A DNA stretch of 33,103 nt from an uncultured Bacteroidota bacterium (GTDB lineage Bacteria; Bacteroidota; Bacteroidia; Flavobacteriales; Flavobacteriaceae): the NCBI GenBank assembly GCA_902512065.1, contig CABXHU010000011.1, positions 1-33,103 on the forward strand. Direction: 5' to 3'. The position numbers were made by a program, and so were the translations under genes. The first letter of the stretch is position 1. The number at the start of each line of letters is the position of its first letter. This document shows, one piece after another, positions 1 through 7,602 of the stretch. Under the pieces are notes generated by a model that was not told where the DNA came from, did no database searches, and was given only the letters and a program-made list of their open reading frames with translations.

Positions 1-207
1 TTTTTAAGCAGCTTACTGTTTTTTATAATAACTAATTTGGGAGTTTGGATTTTAGGATATCCTATGACTATTGAGGGATTATTAACATGCTTTACTTTAG
101 CACTACCATTCTTTGGATATGCCTTAGCCGGAGACCTGTTTTTTAGCCTACTATTTAAGTATGGTTTTAAAACAGTAGAAAAGAAATATCTAATTCATTC
201 AGACTAA
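1..207 (+). CDS. DUF6580-like integral membrane protein, C-terminal fragment
   Basis: The frame is open from the first base of the window to a TAA at 205-207, giving the last 68 residues of a protein whose start lies outside. The fragment is very hydrophobic. It has a segment reading SSLLFFIITNLGVWILGYP, then a stretch with GLLTCFTLALPFF, then GDLFFSLLF and a short charged tail. This matches my memory of the end of DUF6580 proteins, small multi-pass membrane proteins that resemble ECF-type transporter S components; their substrate is unknown. The stop codon overlaps that of the convergent rmuC gene. The reading frame is secure, the family moderately so, and the function is unknown. Confidence 0.6.
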   Translation, partial: FLSSLLFFIITNLGVWILGYPMTIEGLLTCFTLALPFFGYALAGDLFFSLLFKYGFKTVEKKYLIHSD

Positions 208-1316
208 TCTTCTAAAAGAGGTTTATCGATAGCTTCTGAAGTAATGTTTAGTTGTGAATTTCCAGATGATATTTTAATTACATCCTTGTCTATCTTTTTA
301 AATTCCTTTGTACTATCATTATAGTGATTTACAGCAGTTCCTAGTGTATTACCTAACTTATCATGATAAGTTTTGTAGGCATTTAAATGGCTGGATAGTT
401 TGTCAACATTCTTTAATATATCATTAATAGAGTCTTCAACTTTTAAATTATGTAGTGCTTTAACCGTTATTTGTAACATAGGGAATAAACTCATAGGAGA
501 AACTATCATCACTTTTTTTGTATAGGCATATGATACAAGATCTCTTTGATTAATCTTTAGCGTTCCTACTCTACTATTCAATAAATCTTGATATAAACCA
601 TCAGCAGGAATAAACATATAGGCATAATCAGTAGTGTTCTCATTAGGTCTTATGTACTTAGCTGTTTCATCAATTCTACTTTTGATGTCAGATTTAAATT
701 TCTTCTCTAAATCAGCTAATTCCTCCTTGTTTGAACATTCAATCATCTTATTATAATTGTCAAGAGAGAATTTTGCATCTATGGGAATGATATACTGTCC
801 TACTCTTACTACCGCATCAACAGCCTCCTTATTTTTAAATGAATATTGCATTTGAAAAAGTTCTGGAGGCAATACATTGGCAAGTAAGTTTTCTAGCTGA
901 ATTTCACCAAGGACACCTCTTTGTTTTTGATTTCCTAAAATCTTTTCTAGGGTTTTCATCTGATTAGCAAAACTTAAAACTTGCTCATTAGTTCCTTTAA
1001 TTTTTTCTAATTCACTGGTAACATCTTTTATGACTTTATTTGACTCCTTAAACTGTTGTGTTATGTTGGAAGTAGAGGTCTTATGAAAATCATTAATTTG
1101 TTTGTTTATGTCTTTTAATTTAGATTCAATTTCTGTTCTGCTTTCCTTAGAGTTTGCATCTATTTCCTTTCTTATCTCTTGTATTTGAGAACTAAGTGAA
1201 TTTGAAAATTGAATTAAGTCATTAGTAGATGTTGACCCTACACTGTTTTTTGAATTAAAGACCATGTAACCAAGTCCTAATATTATAACACATAAAAAAC
1301 CAATAACTATTTCCAC
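204..1316 (-). CDS. rmuC: DNA recombination protein RmuC homologue
   Basis: The protein is 370 aa, somewhat shorter than the usual 400-475. It has an N-terminal membrane anchor (about residues 2-20, VIGFLCVIILGLGYMVF). A long charged coiled coil follows at about 30-125, rich in K, E and Q. The conserved RmuC domain spans about 130-340 and includes GVLGEIQLENLL, IPIDAKFSLDNY and YAYMFIPADGLY. RmuC limits recombination at inverted repeats in E. coli and has a predicted restriction-endonuclease-like core, but its biochemistry is poorly known. It lies 76 bases downstream of carB on the same strand and may be read from that transcript; I found no exact promoter box in the gap. The family assignment is firm. 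Confidence 0.9.
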   Translation of the reverse strand: MEIVIGFLCVIILGLGYMVFNSKNSVGSTSTNDLIQFSNSLSSQIQEIRKEIDANSKESRTEIESKLKDINKQINDFHKTSTSNITQQFKESNKVIKDVTSELEKIKGTNEQVLSFANQMKTLEKILGNQKQRGVLGEIQLENLLANVLPPELFQMQYSFKNKEAVDAVVRVGQYIIPIDAKFSLDNYNKMIECSNKEELADLEKKFKSDIKSRIDETAKYIRPNENTTDYAYMFIPADGLYQDLLNSRVGTLKINQRDLVSYAYTKKVMIVSPMSLFPMLQITVKALHNLKVEDSINDILKNVDKLSSHLNAYKTYHDKLGNTLGTAVNHYNDSTKEFKKIDKDVIKISSGNSQLNITSEAIDKPLLED

Positions 1317-1392
1317 AATATATAGAATTAATATAAAAACAATTTACAAAATTTTACTGACCAACAAACAAATAGAAAATGAAAATATCAAC

Positions 1393-4245
1393 CTATTTAG
1401 TTAGGTACATTTTTCTTCTAGAATATAGTTCTTGAAATTTTTCGTCCTGAAGATTATCAATAAACAAAATACTCTCACCTGTACTCTTCATCTCAGGACC
1501 AAGCTGTTTATTTACATTAGGAAATTTATTAAATGAGAAAACAGGCTCCTTAATAGCATATCCGTTATTTGTAGGATTGAAATTAAAGTCACTAACTTTA
1601 TTTTTACCTAACATCACCTTAGTTGCATAGTTTACATAAGGTTCTTTGTATGCCTTTGCAATAAAAGGAACTGTTCTAGAAGCACGTGGATTTGCCTCAA
1701 TTATATAAACAGTATCATTAAGTACTGCAAATTGGATGTTAATAAGTCCAACAGTATTAAGAGCTTTAGCAATTTTTTCTGTATGATCCTTTATTTGTTG
1801 AATAACTACATCTTTCAAATCAAATGGAGGTAATAAAGCATTGCTATCACCAGAATGAATACCGCAGGGCTCTATATGTTCCATTATCCCAATAATATGA
1901 ACGTTTTCACCATCACAAATTGCATCAGCTTCCGCTTCAATAGCACCGTCTAAATAATGATCTAATAAAAGCTTATTATTTGGGATTTTTTTTAATAAAT
2001 CCTCAACATGTTCACTTAGATCCTTCTGATTTATTACTATTTTCATCCCCTGCCCTCCCAATACATAAGAAGGTCTAATTAAAATTGGGAAATCTAACTT
2101 TTTAGAAACTTCAATAGCCTCTTCTACACTTGATGCTGTGTCAAATTTTGGATATGGTATGTCATTATCTTTTAAAAGGGTTGAAAAAGAACCTCTATCT
2201 TCTGCTAAATCTAAAGAATTATAATTTGTTCCAATAATTTTTATTCCATATTTATCTAATTTGTAAGATAATTTTAATGCTGTTTGGCCTCCTAATTGAA
2301 CAATAACTCCTTCTGGTTTTTCATGTCTAATAATATCATATATATGTTCCCAAAATACTGGCTCAAAATATAACTTATCAGCTGTATCAAAGTCAGTAGA
2401 GACTGTTTCGGGATTGCAATTAATCATTATTGTTTCATATCCACATTCTGCACTTGCTAAAACGCCATGAACACAACAATAATCAAACTCAATTCCCTGA
2501 CCAATTCTATTTGGTCCAGAACCTAAAACAATAATTTTTTTCTTATCACTAACCACACTTTCATTGTGTGAATAGATTTTACCTTCCTTATCCTTTATCT
2601 CATTTTCAAAAGTAGAATAATAGTAAGGGGTACTGGCTGTAAATTCTGCAGCACATGTATCTACAAGCTTATAAACCCTGTTAATATTCATTTCCTGACG
2701 CTTATTATAAACCTGACTTTCTAGACAACTTAAAATATGAGCAATTTGACGATCTCCATACCCCTTTTGCTTGGCTTCTAGAAGCAAGTCCCTAGATATT
2801 GAATCAATTGTAAAATTTGAAATTTCATTTTGTAGTAAGTAAAGCTCTTCATATTGCTTTAAAAACCACATATCAATCTTAGTTAATTCATTTATTTTCT
2901 CTAGTGAAATTCCAATTTGGATGGCATCAAAAATTACAAACACTCTATCCCATGATGCATTTATTAATTTACTAATAATTACATCTTTATCTTTATAACT
3001 CTTACCATCAGCCCCAATTCCATTTCTTTTTATTTCTAAGGACTGGGTTGCCTTATGAAGGGCTTCCTGAAAAGATCTTCCAATACCCATAACTTCACCA
3101 ACTGATTTCATTTGCAATCCTAATTTTCTGTCACTACCCTCAAACTTATCAAAATTCCATCTTGGAATTTTTACAATTACATAATCTAATGTTGGCTCAA
3201 ATAATGCTGATGTTGATTTTGTTATTTGATTTTGTAATTCATCTAAATTATATCCGATTGCTAATTTTGAAGCTATTTTTGCTATCGGATAACCAGTAGC
3301 CTTACTTGCTAAAGCAGATGATCTTGAAACCCTGGGGTTAATCTCAATAGCAATAATATCCTCGTTTTCATCTGGACTAACAGCAAATTGAACATTACAT
3401 CCTCCTGAGAAATCACCTATACTTCTCATCATTTTAATTGCCAGATCTCTCATTTTTTGATAACAAGTATCACTTAAGGTCATTGCTGGAGCAACCGTGA
3501 TAGAATCACCTGTATGAATTCCCATAGGATCCATATTTTCAATAGAGCATATAATTACCACATTATCATTAGAATCTCTAAGTAATTCTAATTCATATTC
3601 TTTCCATCCAATCAGAGCCTTATCAATCATTACCTCGTGAATTGGGGATATTTCTAAACCTCTAGTGAGTAATTCGTCAAAATCTTCCTCTTTATAAACT
3701 ATAGATGCTCCTGCCCCTCCAAGAGTGAATGATGCTCTTACACAGAGAGGAAATCCAAATTCTTGTGCAATTTCTTTACCTTTTAGAAAAGAGGTTGCAG
3801 TTGCTTGAGGAGCCATTGCAATTCCAATATCAAGCATTAAATTTCTAAATTGCTCTCTGTCTTCAGTAATGTTAATTGCATTAATGTCAACACCTATAAT
3901 TTCTACATTATGCTCTTTCCAAATTCCTTTTTCATCAGCTTCTATACATAAATTCAGTGCAGTTTGCCCGCCCATTGTTGGTAGGACTGCATCAATTTGA
4001 GGATGTTCTTTTAATATCTGAATAATTGAAGATGTGTTTAATGGTAATAAGTACACATGATCAGCCATTACTGGATCAGTCATTATAGTAGCTGGATTAG
4101 AATTTATTAGGATAGTTTCTATTCCATCTTCTCTAAGTGATCTTAAAGCTTGTGATCCAGAATAATCAAACTCACACGCTTGACCAATTATTATAGGCCC
4201 AGATCCTATTATTAGTATTGACTTTAATTTTTCTCTTTTAGGCAT
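1393..4245 (-). CDS. carB: carbamoyl-phosphate synthase large subunit, without the C-terminal regulatory domain
   Basis: CarB makes carbamoyl phosphate from bicarbonate, ATP and ammonia (channelled from CarA) for pyrimidine and arginine synthesis. The 950-aa protein has the family's internal duplication, two ATP-grasp halves starting at about residues 10 and 570. Each half carries its nucleotide-site motif (IIGSGPIIIGQACEFDYSG and IVLGSGPNRIGQGIEFDY) and a conserved ATP-grasp loop with ASFTLGGAGA or PSYVLGGQGM. It stops soon after EMKSTGESILF. The roughly 120-aa MGS-like allosteric domain of the 1073-aa E. coli enzyme is absent, as I recall for other Bacteroidota. carA is not in the window. 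The start at MPKREKLKSILIIGSG matches the family. The gene is downstream of rpmH, separated by a terminator. Confidence 0.97.
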   Translation of the reverse strand: MPKREKLKSILIIGSGPIIIGQACEFDYSGSQALRSLREDGIETILINSNPATIMTDPVMADHVYLLPLNTSSIIQILKEHPQIDAVLPTMGGQTALNLCIEADEKGIWKEHNVEIIGVDINAINITEDREQFRNLMLDIGIAMAPQATATSFLKGKEIAQEFGFPLCVRASFTLGGAGASIVYKEEDFDELLTRGLEISPIHEVMIDKALIGWKEYELELLRDSNDNVVIICSIENMDPMGIHTGDSITVAPAMTLSDTCYQKMRDLAIKMMRSIGDFSGGCNVQFAVSPDENEDIIAIEINPRVSRSSALASKATGYPIAKIASKLAIGYNLDELQNQITKSTSALFEPTLDYVIVKIPRWNFDKFEGSDRKLGLQMKSVGEVMGIGRSFQEALHKATQSLEIKRNGIGADGKSYKDKDVIISKLINASWDRVFVIFDAIQIGISLEKINELTKIDMWFLKQYEELYLLQNEISNFTIDSISRDLLLEAKQKGYGDRQIAHILSCLESQVYNKRQEMNINRVYKLVDTCAAEFTASTPYYYSTFENEIKDKEGKIYSHNESVVSDKKKIIVLGSGPNRIGQGIEFDYCCVHGVLASAECGYETIMINCNPETVSTDFDTADKLYFEPVFWEHIYDIIRHEKPEGVIVQLGGQTALKLSYKLDKYGIKIIGTNYNSLDLAEDRGSFSTLLKDNDIPYPKFDTASSVEEAIEVSKKLDFPILIRPSYVLGGQGMKIVINQKDLSEHVEDLLKKIPNNKLLLDHYLDGAIEAEADAICDGENVHIIGIMEHIEPCGIHSGDSNALLPPFDLKDVVIQQIKDHTEKIAKALNTVGLINIQFAVLNDTVYIIEANPRASRTVPFIAKAYKEPYVNYATKVMLGKNKVSDFNFNPTNNGYAIKEPVFSFNKFPNVNKQLGPEMKSTGESILFIDNLQDEKFQELYSRRKMYLTK

Positions 4246-4262
4246 TCAGTACTATATATTAT

Positions 4263-4270
4263 CAAAAATA
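4263..4270 (-). promoter_or_regulatory. candidate -7 box for carB
   Basis: On the minus strand this reads TATTTTTG, an exact match to the Bacteroidota -7 consensus TAnnTTTG. It lies 17 bases upstream of the carB start and downstream of the rpmH terminator, where a separate carB promoter is needed. I found no TTG -33 element at the usual distance, so this is only a candidate. Confidence 0.3.
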
Positions 4271-4283
4271 GTTATCAAAAACA

Positions 4284-4315
4284 TAAAAAAAAAGGTGTTA
4301 CCTAAAGTAACACCT
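4284..4315 (-). terminator. intrinsic terminator of rpmH
   Basis: A perfect 9-bp inverted repeat (AGGTGTTAC / GTAACACCT, arms 4293-4301 and 4307-4315) encloses a 5-base loop. On the minus strand it is followed at once by a run of about ten T. It sits 29 bases past the rpmH stop and before carB, so it should separate a strongly transcribed ribosomal gene from carB. Confidence 0.85.
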
Positions 4316-4344
4316 AATATAATATCAACAATTGTTAATCATTA

Positions 4345-4503
4345 TTATTTATGACTATTTTCTGAAGAAACTGAAAGTTTTTTTCTTCCTTTAGCCCTTC
4401 TACGAGCAATAACTTTTCTACCACCAACTGTAGACATTCTCTCCCTAAAGCCATGCTTATTCTTTCTCTTCCTTTTTGATGGTTGAAATGTTCTTTTACT
4501 CAT
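4345..4503 (-). CDS. rpmH: 50S ribosomal protein L34
   Basis: This short gene encodes 52 aa beginning [19 protein letters not shown] and continuing through [20 protein letters not shown], the diagnostic L34 sequence. L34 is a small, very basic protein of the large ribosomal subunit. The C-terminal tail ([12 protein letters not shown]) is slightly longer than in E. coli (46 aa). The gene has its own two-element promoter upstream and a strong terminator downstream, so it looks like a monocistronic unit. It is not next to rnpA or dnaA, unlike in many other phyla. Identification is firm. Confidence 0.97.
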   Translation of the reverse strand: MSKRTFQPSKRKRKNKHGFRERMSTVGGRKVIARRRAKGRKKLSVSSENSHK

Positions 4504-4552
4504 TTTATTAAATTTTCTTTATCTGCTTAAAATTAGAGTATTAAGCTGCCGG

Positions 4553-4582
4553 CAAATATACAAAGACTTTTTACTTTAACAA
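4553..4582 (-). promoter_or_regulatory. rpmH promoter (-33 TTG and -7 TATATTTG)
   Basis: On the minus strand TTG (4580-4582) is followed after exactly 19 bases by TATATTTG (4553-4560). This is the full Bacteroidota housekeeping promoter pattern TTG-N19-TAnnTTTG. The -7 box ends 49 bases before the rpmH ATG. Confidence 0.75.
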
Positions 4583-4598
4583 ATCTATTATTTAATAT

Positions 4599-4606
4599 TA
4601 TATTTG
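4599..4606 (+). promoter_or_regulatory. candidate -7 box for the TPR membrane protein
   Basis: TATATTTG is an exact -7 match 26 bases upstream of the start at 4633. It lies back to back with the rpmH promoter. No TTG is found at the expected -33 distance. Confidence 0.35.
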
Positions 4607-4632
4607 ATTTTTATTAACCATAAATAATAGCT

Positions 4633-5193
4633 ATGATTAACAAGAACATAAAATTATTTCTTTTCTTTATTTCTGTTGGATTTTCAATATTCCAATTTAC
4701 TGAAGGATTAATTGGAAATGGCATAATGTATCTTTTAATTTCATTGCTTATTCTTTTCTTGTTTTTCAAAAATGAATTTTTGTTGTTAGCATTTTTTCAA
4801 TTAAGGAAACAGAATCTAGATGGGGCTAATAAATGGTTAAATAAAATTAAAAACCCTTCAACTGCTTTAGTTAAAAAACAGCAAGGTTATTATAATTATT
4901 TGAAAGGATTAATAGTTTCTCAAACAAATATGAATGAAGCTGAGAAATATTTTAAAATAGCTATAAACTTTGGACTGAATATGGATCATGATTTAGCTAT
5001 GGCTAAATTAAATTTAGCTGGAATAGCGTTCACTAAAAGGAGAAAACTTGAAGCGCAGAAGTTACTTCAGGAAGCACAAAGATTAGATAAAAATGGAATG
5101 CTTACTGATCAAATTAAAATGATGAAGAATCAAATGAAGAGATCTCATATTCCTAATCAACACTTTGGCTCAAATAGAATGAGAAGAAGATAG
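4633..5193 (+). CDS. small membrane protein with a TPR-like helical domain
   Basis: The 186-aa protein starts with two closely spaced hydrophobic helices (about residues 7-24 and 29-55) with little between them. The C-terminal half looks like two to three TPR-type helix pairs: residues about 55-90 (ANKWLNKIKNP...GYYNYLKGLI), about 92-125 (NEAEKYFKIAINFG) and about 125-155 (AKLNLAGIAFTKRRKLEAQKLL). The tail is basic and ends NRMRRR. TPR domains mediate protein contacts, and here the domain would hang from the inner membrane. The gene is divergent from rpmH and its stop is only 4 bases from that of the convergent hydrolase. The partner and role are unknown. Confidence 0.7.
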   Translation: MINKNIKLFLFFISVGFSIFQFTEGLIGNGIMYLLISLLILFLFFKNEFLLLAFFQLRKQNLDGANKWLNKIKNPSTALVKKQQGYYNYLKGLIVSQTNMNEAEKYFKIAINFGLNMDHDLAMAKLNLAGIAFTKRRKLEAQKLLQEAQRLDKNGMLTDQIKMMKNQMKRSHIPNQHFGSNRMRRR

Positions 5194-5197
5194 CAAT

Positions 5198-5860
5198 TTA
5201 AGCTTCAATAATCTTGACAAGATTTTCATTAAACCATTTTGCTCTAGTAATAATCATTTCATGAGTGCCTTTTTTAATAACAATTGAATTATTTATATAT
5301 TTTATAGGAAAAATATGGTCTGAATCCCCATGAATATGTGTGATATTATCTAGCGTATTTTCCTGACTCCAATTCAACAAACAGTCAATACTCCATTTTA
5401 GATAATCTTCATTTCTTACTGTTAAATACCTATCAGCTAGATTAATTCTCTTATAAATTTTGTCAACTTTAGAATACTTTAAAAATTTAAAAAAATTATT
5501 AAATGTACTCATTGGGAAAATCTTGTGGATGTTTAATCTTCTTATTATTTTAAAATTATTTGGAAGCTCTTTGTTGTTTTTAATACTAGAAATAATAATA
5601 AGTTTTTTAACTGCAATAATCTTACTCATTTCTTGGACAAGTACACCTCCAAATGAAACTCCTATTAATATAATATTATCATGCAAGATTAATTTTGAAA
5701 ATCTACTACAATAATTTTCAATTGATTCATTCTTAATTGGCATAATCCAATCTAATAAATGGATTGAATATTTTTCCTTAGGAAAATCTAAATACTCAAA
5801 AATCAATGAATTAGCTCCTAAACCTGGCATTAAATAAATATGTTGCCTATTATTTCTCAT
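5198..5860 (-). CDS. alpha/beta-fold hydrolase
   Basis: The 220-aa protein has the core of an alpha/beta hydrolase: an N-terminal strand and oxyanion region (YLMPGLGANS), the nucleophile elbow GVSFGG with Ser69, a late acidic residue in HGDSDHIFP and a terminal histidine in KKGTHEMI. This gives a complete Ser-Asp-His triad. There is no signal peptide, so it should be cytoplasmic. It is small, with a short lid of basic residues between the elbow and the acid. The substrate cannot be inferred; esterase or thioesterase-like activity is plausible. It is divergent from the small GNAT-like gene and may have its own promoter. Confidence 0.8.
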   Translation of the reverse strand: MRNNRQHIYLMPGLGANSLIFEYLDFPKEKYSIHLLDWIMPIKNESIENYCSRFSKLILHDNIILIGVSFGGVLVQEMSKIIAVKKLIIISSIKNNKELPNNFKIIRRLNIHKIFPMSTFNNFFKFLKYSKVDKIYKRINLADRYLTVRNEDYLKWSIDCLLNWSQENTLDNITHIHGDSDHIFPIKYINNSIVIKKGTHEMIITRAKWFNENLVKIIEA

Positions 5861-5868
5861 TTACTATG

Positions 5869-5904
5869 CAAAAATAGCTATCTACTTTTTTTTTTATAAT
5901 TTTG
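5869..5904. promoter_or_regulatory. divergent pair of candidate -7 boxes
   Basis: On the minus strand 5869-5876 reads TATTTTTG, 8 bases before the hydrolase ATG. On the plus strand 5897-5904 reads TAATTTTG, 22 bases before the GNAT-like ATG. Both match TAnnTTTG exactly, but neither has a clear -33 TTG. The minus box would leave an almost leaderless transcript. Confidence 0.35.
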
Positions 5905-5926
5905 TACTCTCTTTTATTATAAATTT

Positions 5927-6211
5927 ATGGAAATTAATGATAACACGTTTTTAAGACAGTTTGAAGCCAAAACCGGTGGAAAACTTGCAATTATTGAATA
6001 TGCCGTTCAGGAAAGAAAAATTTTCTTAACTAAAATAATTGTTCCTGAAATTAAAAATAAAGATGTTTTTGTAGATGAATTTATTTCTAGTGTATTAGAA
6101 ATAATTAGAGATCGTAATATAAGTGTAGTCCCAACAGTTCCTACAATTACTAAATATATTAGGAGAAATAGAAGATTCAAATCTCTTCTTCCAGTAGGTA
6201 TTAGAATTTAA
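5927..6211 (+). CDS. small GNAT-like (YjdJ-type) protein with a degenerate acetyl-CoA loop
   Basis: The 94-aa protein follows the layout of the short single-domain GNATs of the YjdJ/GCN5-related type. It has an N-terminal strand pair (LRQFEAKTGGKLAIIEYAV), a central strand (IFLTKIIVPEI), a helix and a terminal VVPTVPTITKYIRRNRRF segment that matches the usual PLCPFVAAYLRR-like end. At the turn where active GNATs carry R/Q-x-x-G-x-G/A for the CoA pyrophosphate, this protein has IKNKDVFVDEF with no glycine at all. It may be inactive as an acetyltransferase or have become a binding protein. It is divergent from the hydrolase and converges on mtaB with a 4-base gap. Confidence 0.65.
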   Translation: MEINDNTFLRQFEAKTGGKLAIIEYAVQERKIFLTKIIVPEIKNKDVFVDEFISSVLEIIRDRNISVVPTVPTITKYIRRNRRFKSLLPVGIRI

Positions 6212-6215
6212 GAAT

Positions 6216-7556
6216 CTATATACTTAAGGATTCCTCTTTAACTTTTTCTTCTATCCGTATATAGCCTTCATTATCAATTCTATTAATTCTTACAGACTTT
6301 AACTTATTCGCTAATTCAGGATTCCAAGGAGATCTTACTCTTAAGTAATTTTCAGTATAACCATAGATATAACCCTTTTTATTCTCTGTTTCATATAATA
6401 CAGTTTTCTCTAACCCTATTTGACTTTGATAAAAACTTCTTCTTTTCTTATCCGACAAGGATCTAAGGATCATACTCCTTTTTGATCTAACTTCAATAGA
6501 AACAAGGTTACTTAATTCAGCAGCAATAGTATTATCTCTTTCAGAATATGTAAAGACATGGAGATAAGACACATTCAATTCTTTTAAAAAATTTAATGTT
6601 TCATTAAAATACTCCTCAGTTTCTCCAGGGAATCCAACTATCACATCTACCCCAATACATACATTAGGGATAGTATTATTAATTAAATTTATTCTATCAC
6701 GATAAAGGTCTTTATTATATCTTCTCTTCATATTCCTTAATATTTGATTACTACCACTTTGTAAAGGAATATGAAGATGAGGAACGAATAGCTTACTCTT
6801 TCCAATAAATGAAATAATTTTCTCAGTAAGTAAGTTTGGCTCAATAGAAGATATTCTAAACCTATCTATATTTTTAGAATTATCTAATTCTGAAACTAGA
6901 TCAAAGAATGTATTGTCATGCCTTTTATTTCCATATTCGCCTTTACCATAATCTCCAATATTTACTCCAGTTAAAACAATTTCTTTTATTCCTTCAGAAG
7001 CAATTAGCTCTACATTCTTTTTAATATTTTTAAGTGAATCACTTCTAGATATACCTCTTGCTAAAGGGATTGTACAATAAGTACATTTATAATCACATCC
7101 ATCCTGAACTTTTAGAAAAGCCCTAGTTCTATCATTTGCTGAATAACTGCTAATATAGGTGTCTACAGCACTTATATCACATGAATAAATATCAGTTTTA
7201 TTATTTTTAGTCAAATCTCCAATATAGTCCATAATATTGAACTTTTCATTAGCTCCAAGCACTAAATCAACTCCTTCTACATCTGATAATTCATTAGGCT
7301 TTAATTGTGCGTAACAACCAATTGCTGCTATAAATGCATTTGGATTAAGTCTATTCATTTTCCTAACTACACTCCTAAACTTATTGTCTGCATTTTGAGT
7401 TACAGAACAGGTATTAATCACATATATATCTGCTTTTTTAGATGCACTAATAACTTTAAAATTATTTGATTGGAAATCTCTAGATATAGTAGATGTTTCT
7501 GAAAAATTTAATTTACATCCTAGAGTATAAAATGCTACTTTTTTTATAACAGACAT
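6216..7556 (-). CDS. mtaB: tRNA (N6-threonylcarbamoyladenosine(37)-C2)-methylthiotransferase
   Basis: MtaB converts t6A37 to ms2t6A37 in ANN-decoding tRNAs, which helps decoding fidelity. The 446-aa protein has an N-terminal methylthiotransferase domain whose cluster cysteines appear in TLGCKLNFSE (Cys14), NTCSVT and IGCYAQL. The radical-SAM domain follows with the CxxxCxxC triad at Cys154, Cys158 and Cys161 (DGCDYKCTYCTIP). A short TRAM-like C-terminal region starts at about residue 385. The LGCKLN opening and the order of domains fit MtaB better than MiaB or RimO. Two [4Fe-4S] clusters and SAM are expected. It is transcribed alone and its start is divergent from the solute-binding lipoprotein gene. 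Confidence 0.92.
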   Translation of the reverse strand: MSVIKKVAFYTLGCKLNFSETSTISRDFQSNNFKVISASKKADIYVINTCSVTQNADNKFRSVVRKMNRLNPNAFIAAIGCYAQLKPNELSDVEGVDLVLGANEKFNIMDYIGDLTKNNKTDIYSCDISAVDTYISSYSANDRTRAFLKVQDGCDYKCTYCTIPLARGISRSDSLKNIKKNVELIASEGIKEIVLTGVNIGDYGKGEYGNKRHDNTFFDLVSELDNSKNIDRFRISSIEPNLLTEKIISFIGKSKLFVPHLHIPLQSGSNQILRNMKRRYNKDLYRDRINLINNTIPNVCIGVDVIVGFPGETEEYFNETLNFLKELNVSYLHVFTYSERDNTIAAELSNLVSIEVRSKRSMILRSLSDKKRRSFYQSQIGLEKTVLYETENKKGYIYGYTENYLRVRSPWNPELANKLKSVRINRIDNEGYIRIEEKVKEESLSI

Positions 7557-7576
7557 TCTTGTAATTTTATAAAGGG

Positions 7577-7590
7577 TTGTAAATTTACAA
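7577..7590. promoter_or_regulatory. 14-bp perfect palindrome between mtaB and the solute-binding lipoprotein gene
   Basis: TTGTAAATTTACAA is fully self-complementary and lies 12 bases before the ATG of the downstream plus-strand gene. Its core TAAATTTA resembles a -7 box with the final G changed. On the plus strand a TTG at 7559-7561 lies 18 bases before it. It could be a promoter element, an operator, or chance in AT-rich DNA. Confidence 0.35.
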
Positions 7591-7602
7591 TTAAATAGTA
7601 AT

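Noticed and set aside
1393-4245. Apparent internal duplication within carB.
   Set aside because: The two halves are the ancient duplication of the ATP-grasp unit found in all CarB proteins, not a recent repeat.
5862-5870. A TACTATGCA half-site matching one arm of the MarR palindrome, near the alpha/beta hydrolase start.
   Set aside because: The second arm is absent, and a 9-base AT-rich word is expected about once by chance in 33 kb of this composition.
6205-6235. A weak inverted repeat (GAATC...GATTC) between the GNAT-like gene and mtaB, considered as a terminator.
   Set aside because: The stem is about 5 bases with a long loop and lies largely within coding sequence.
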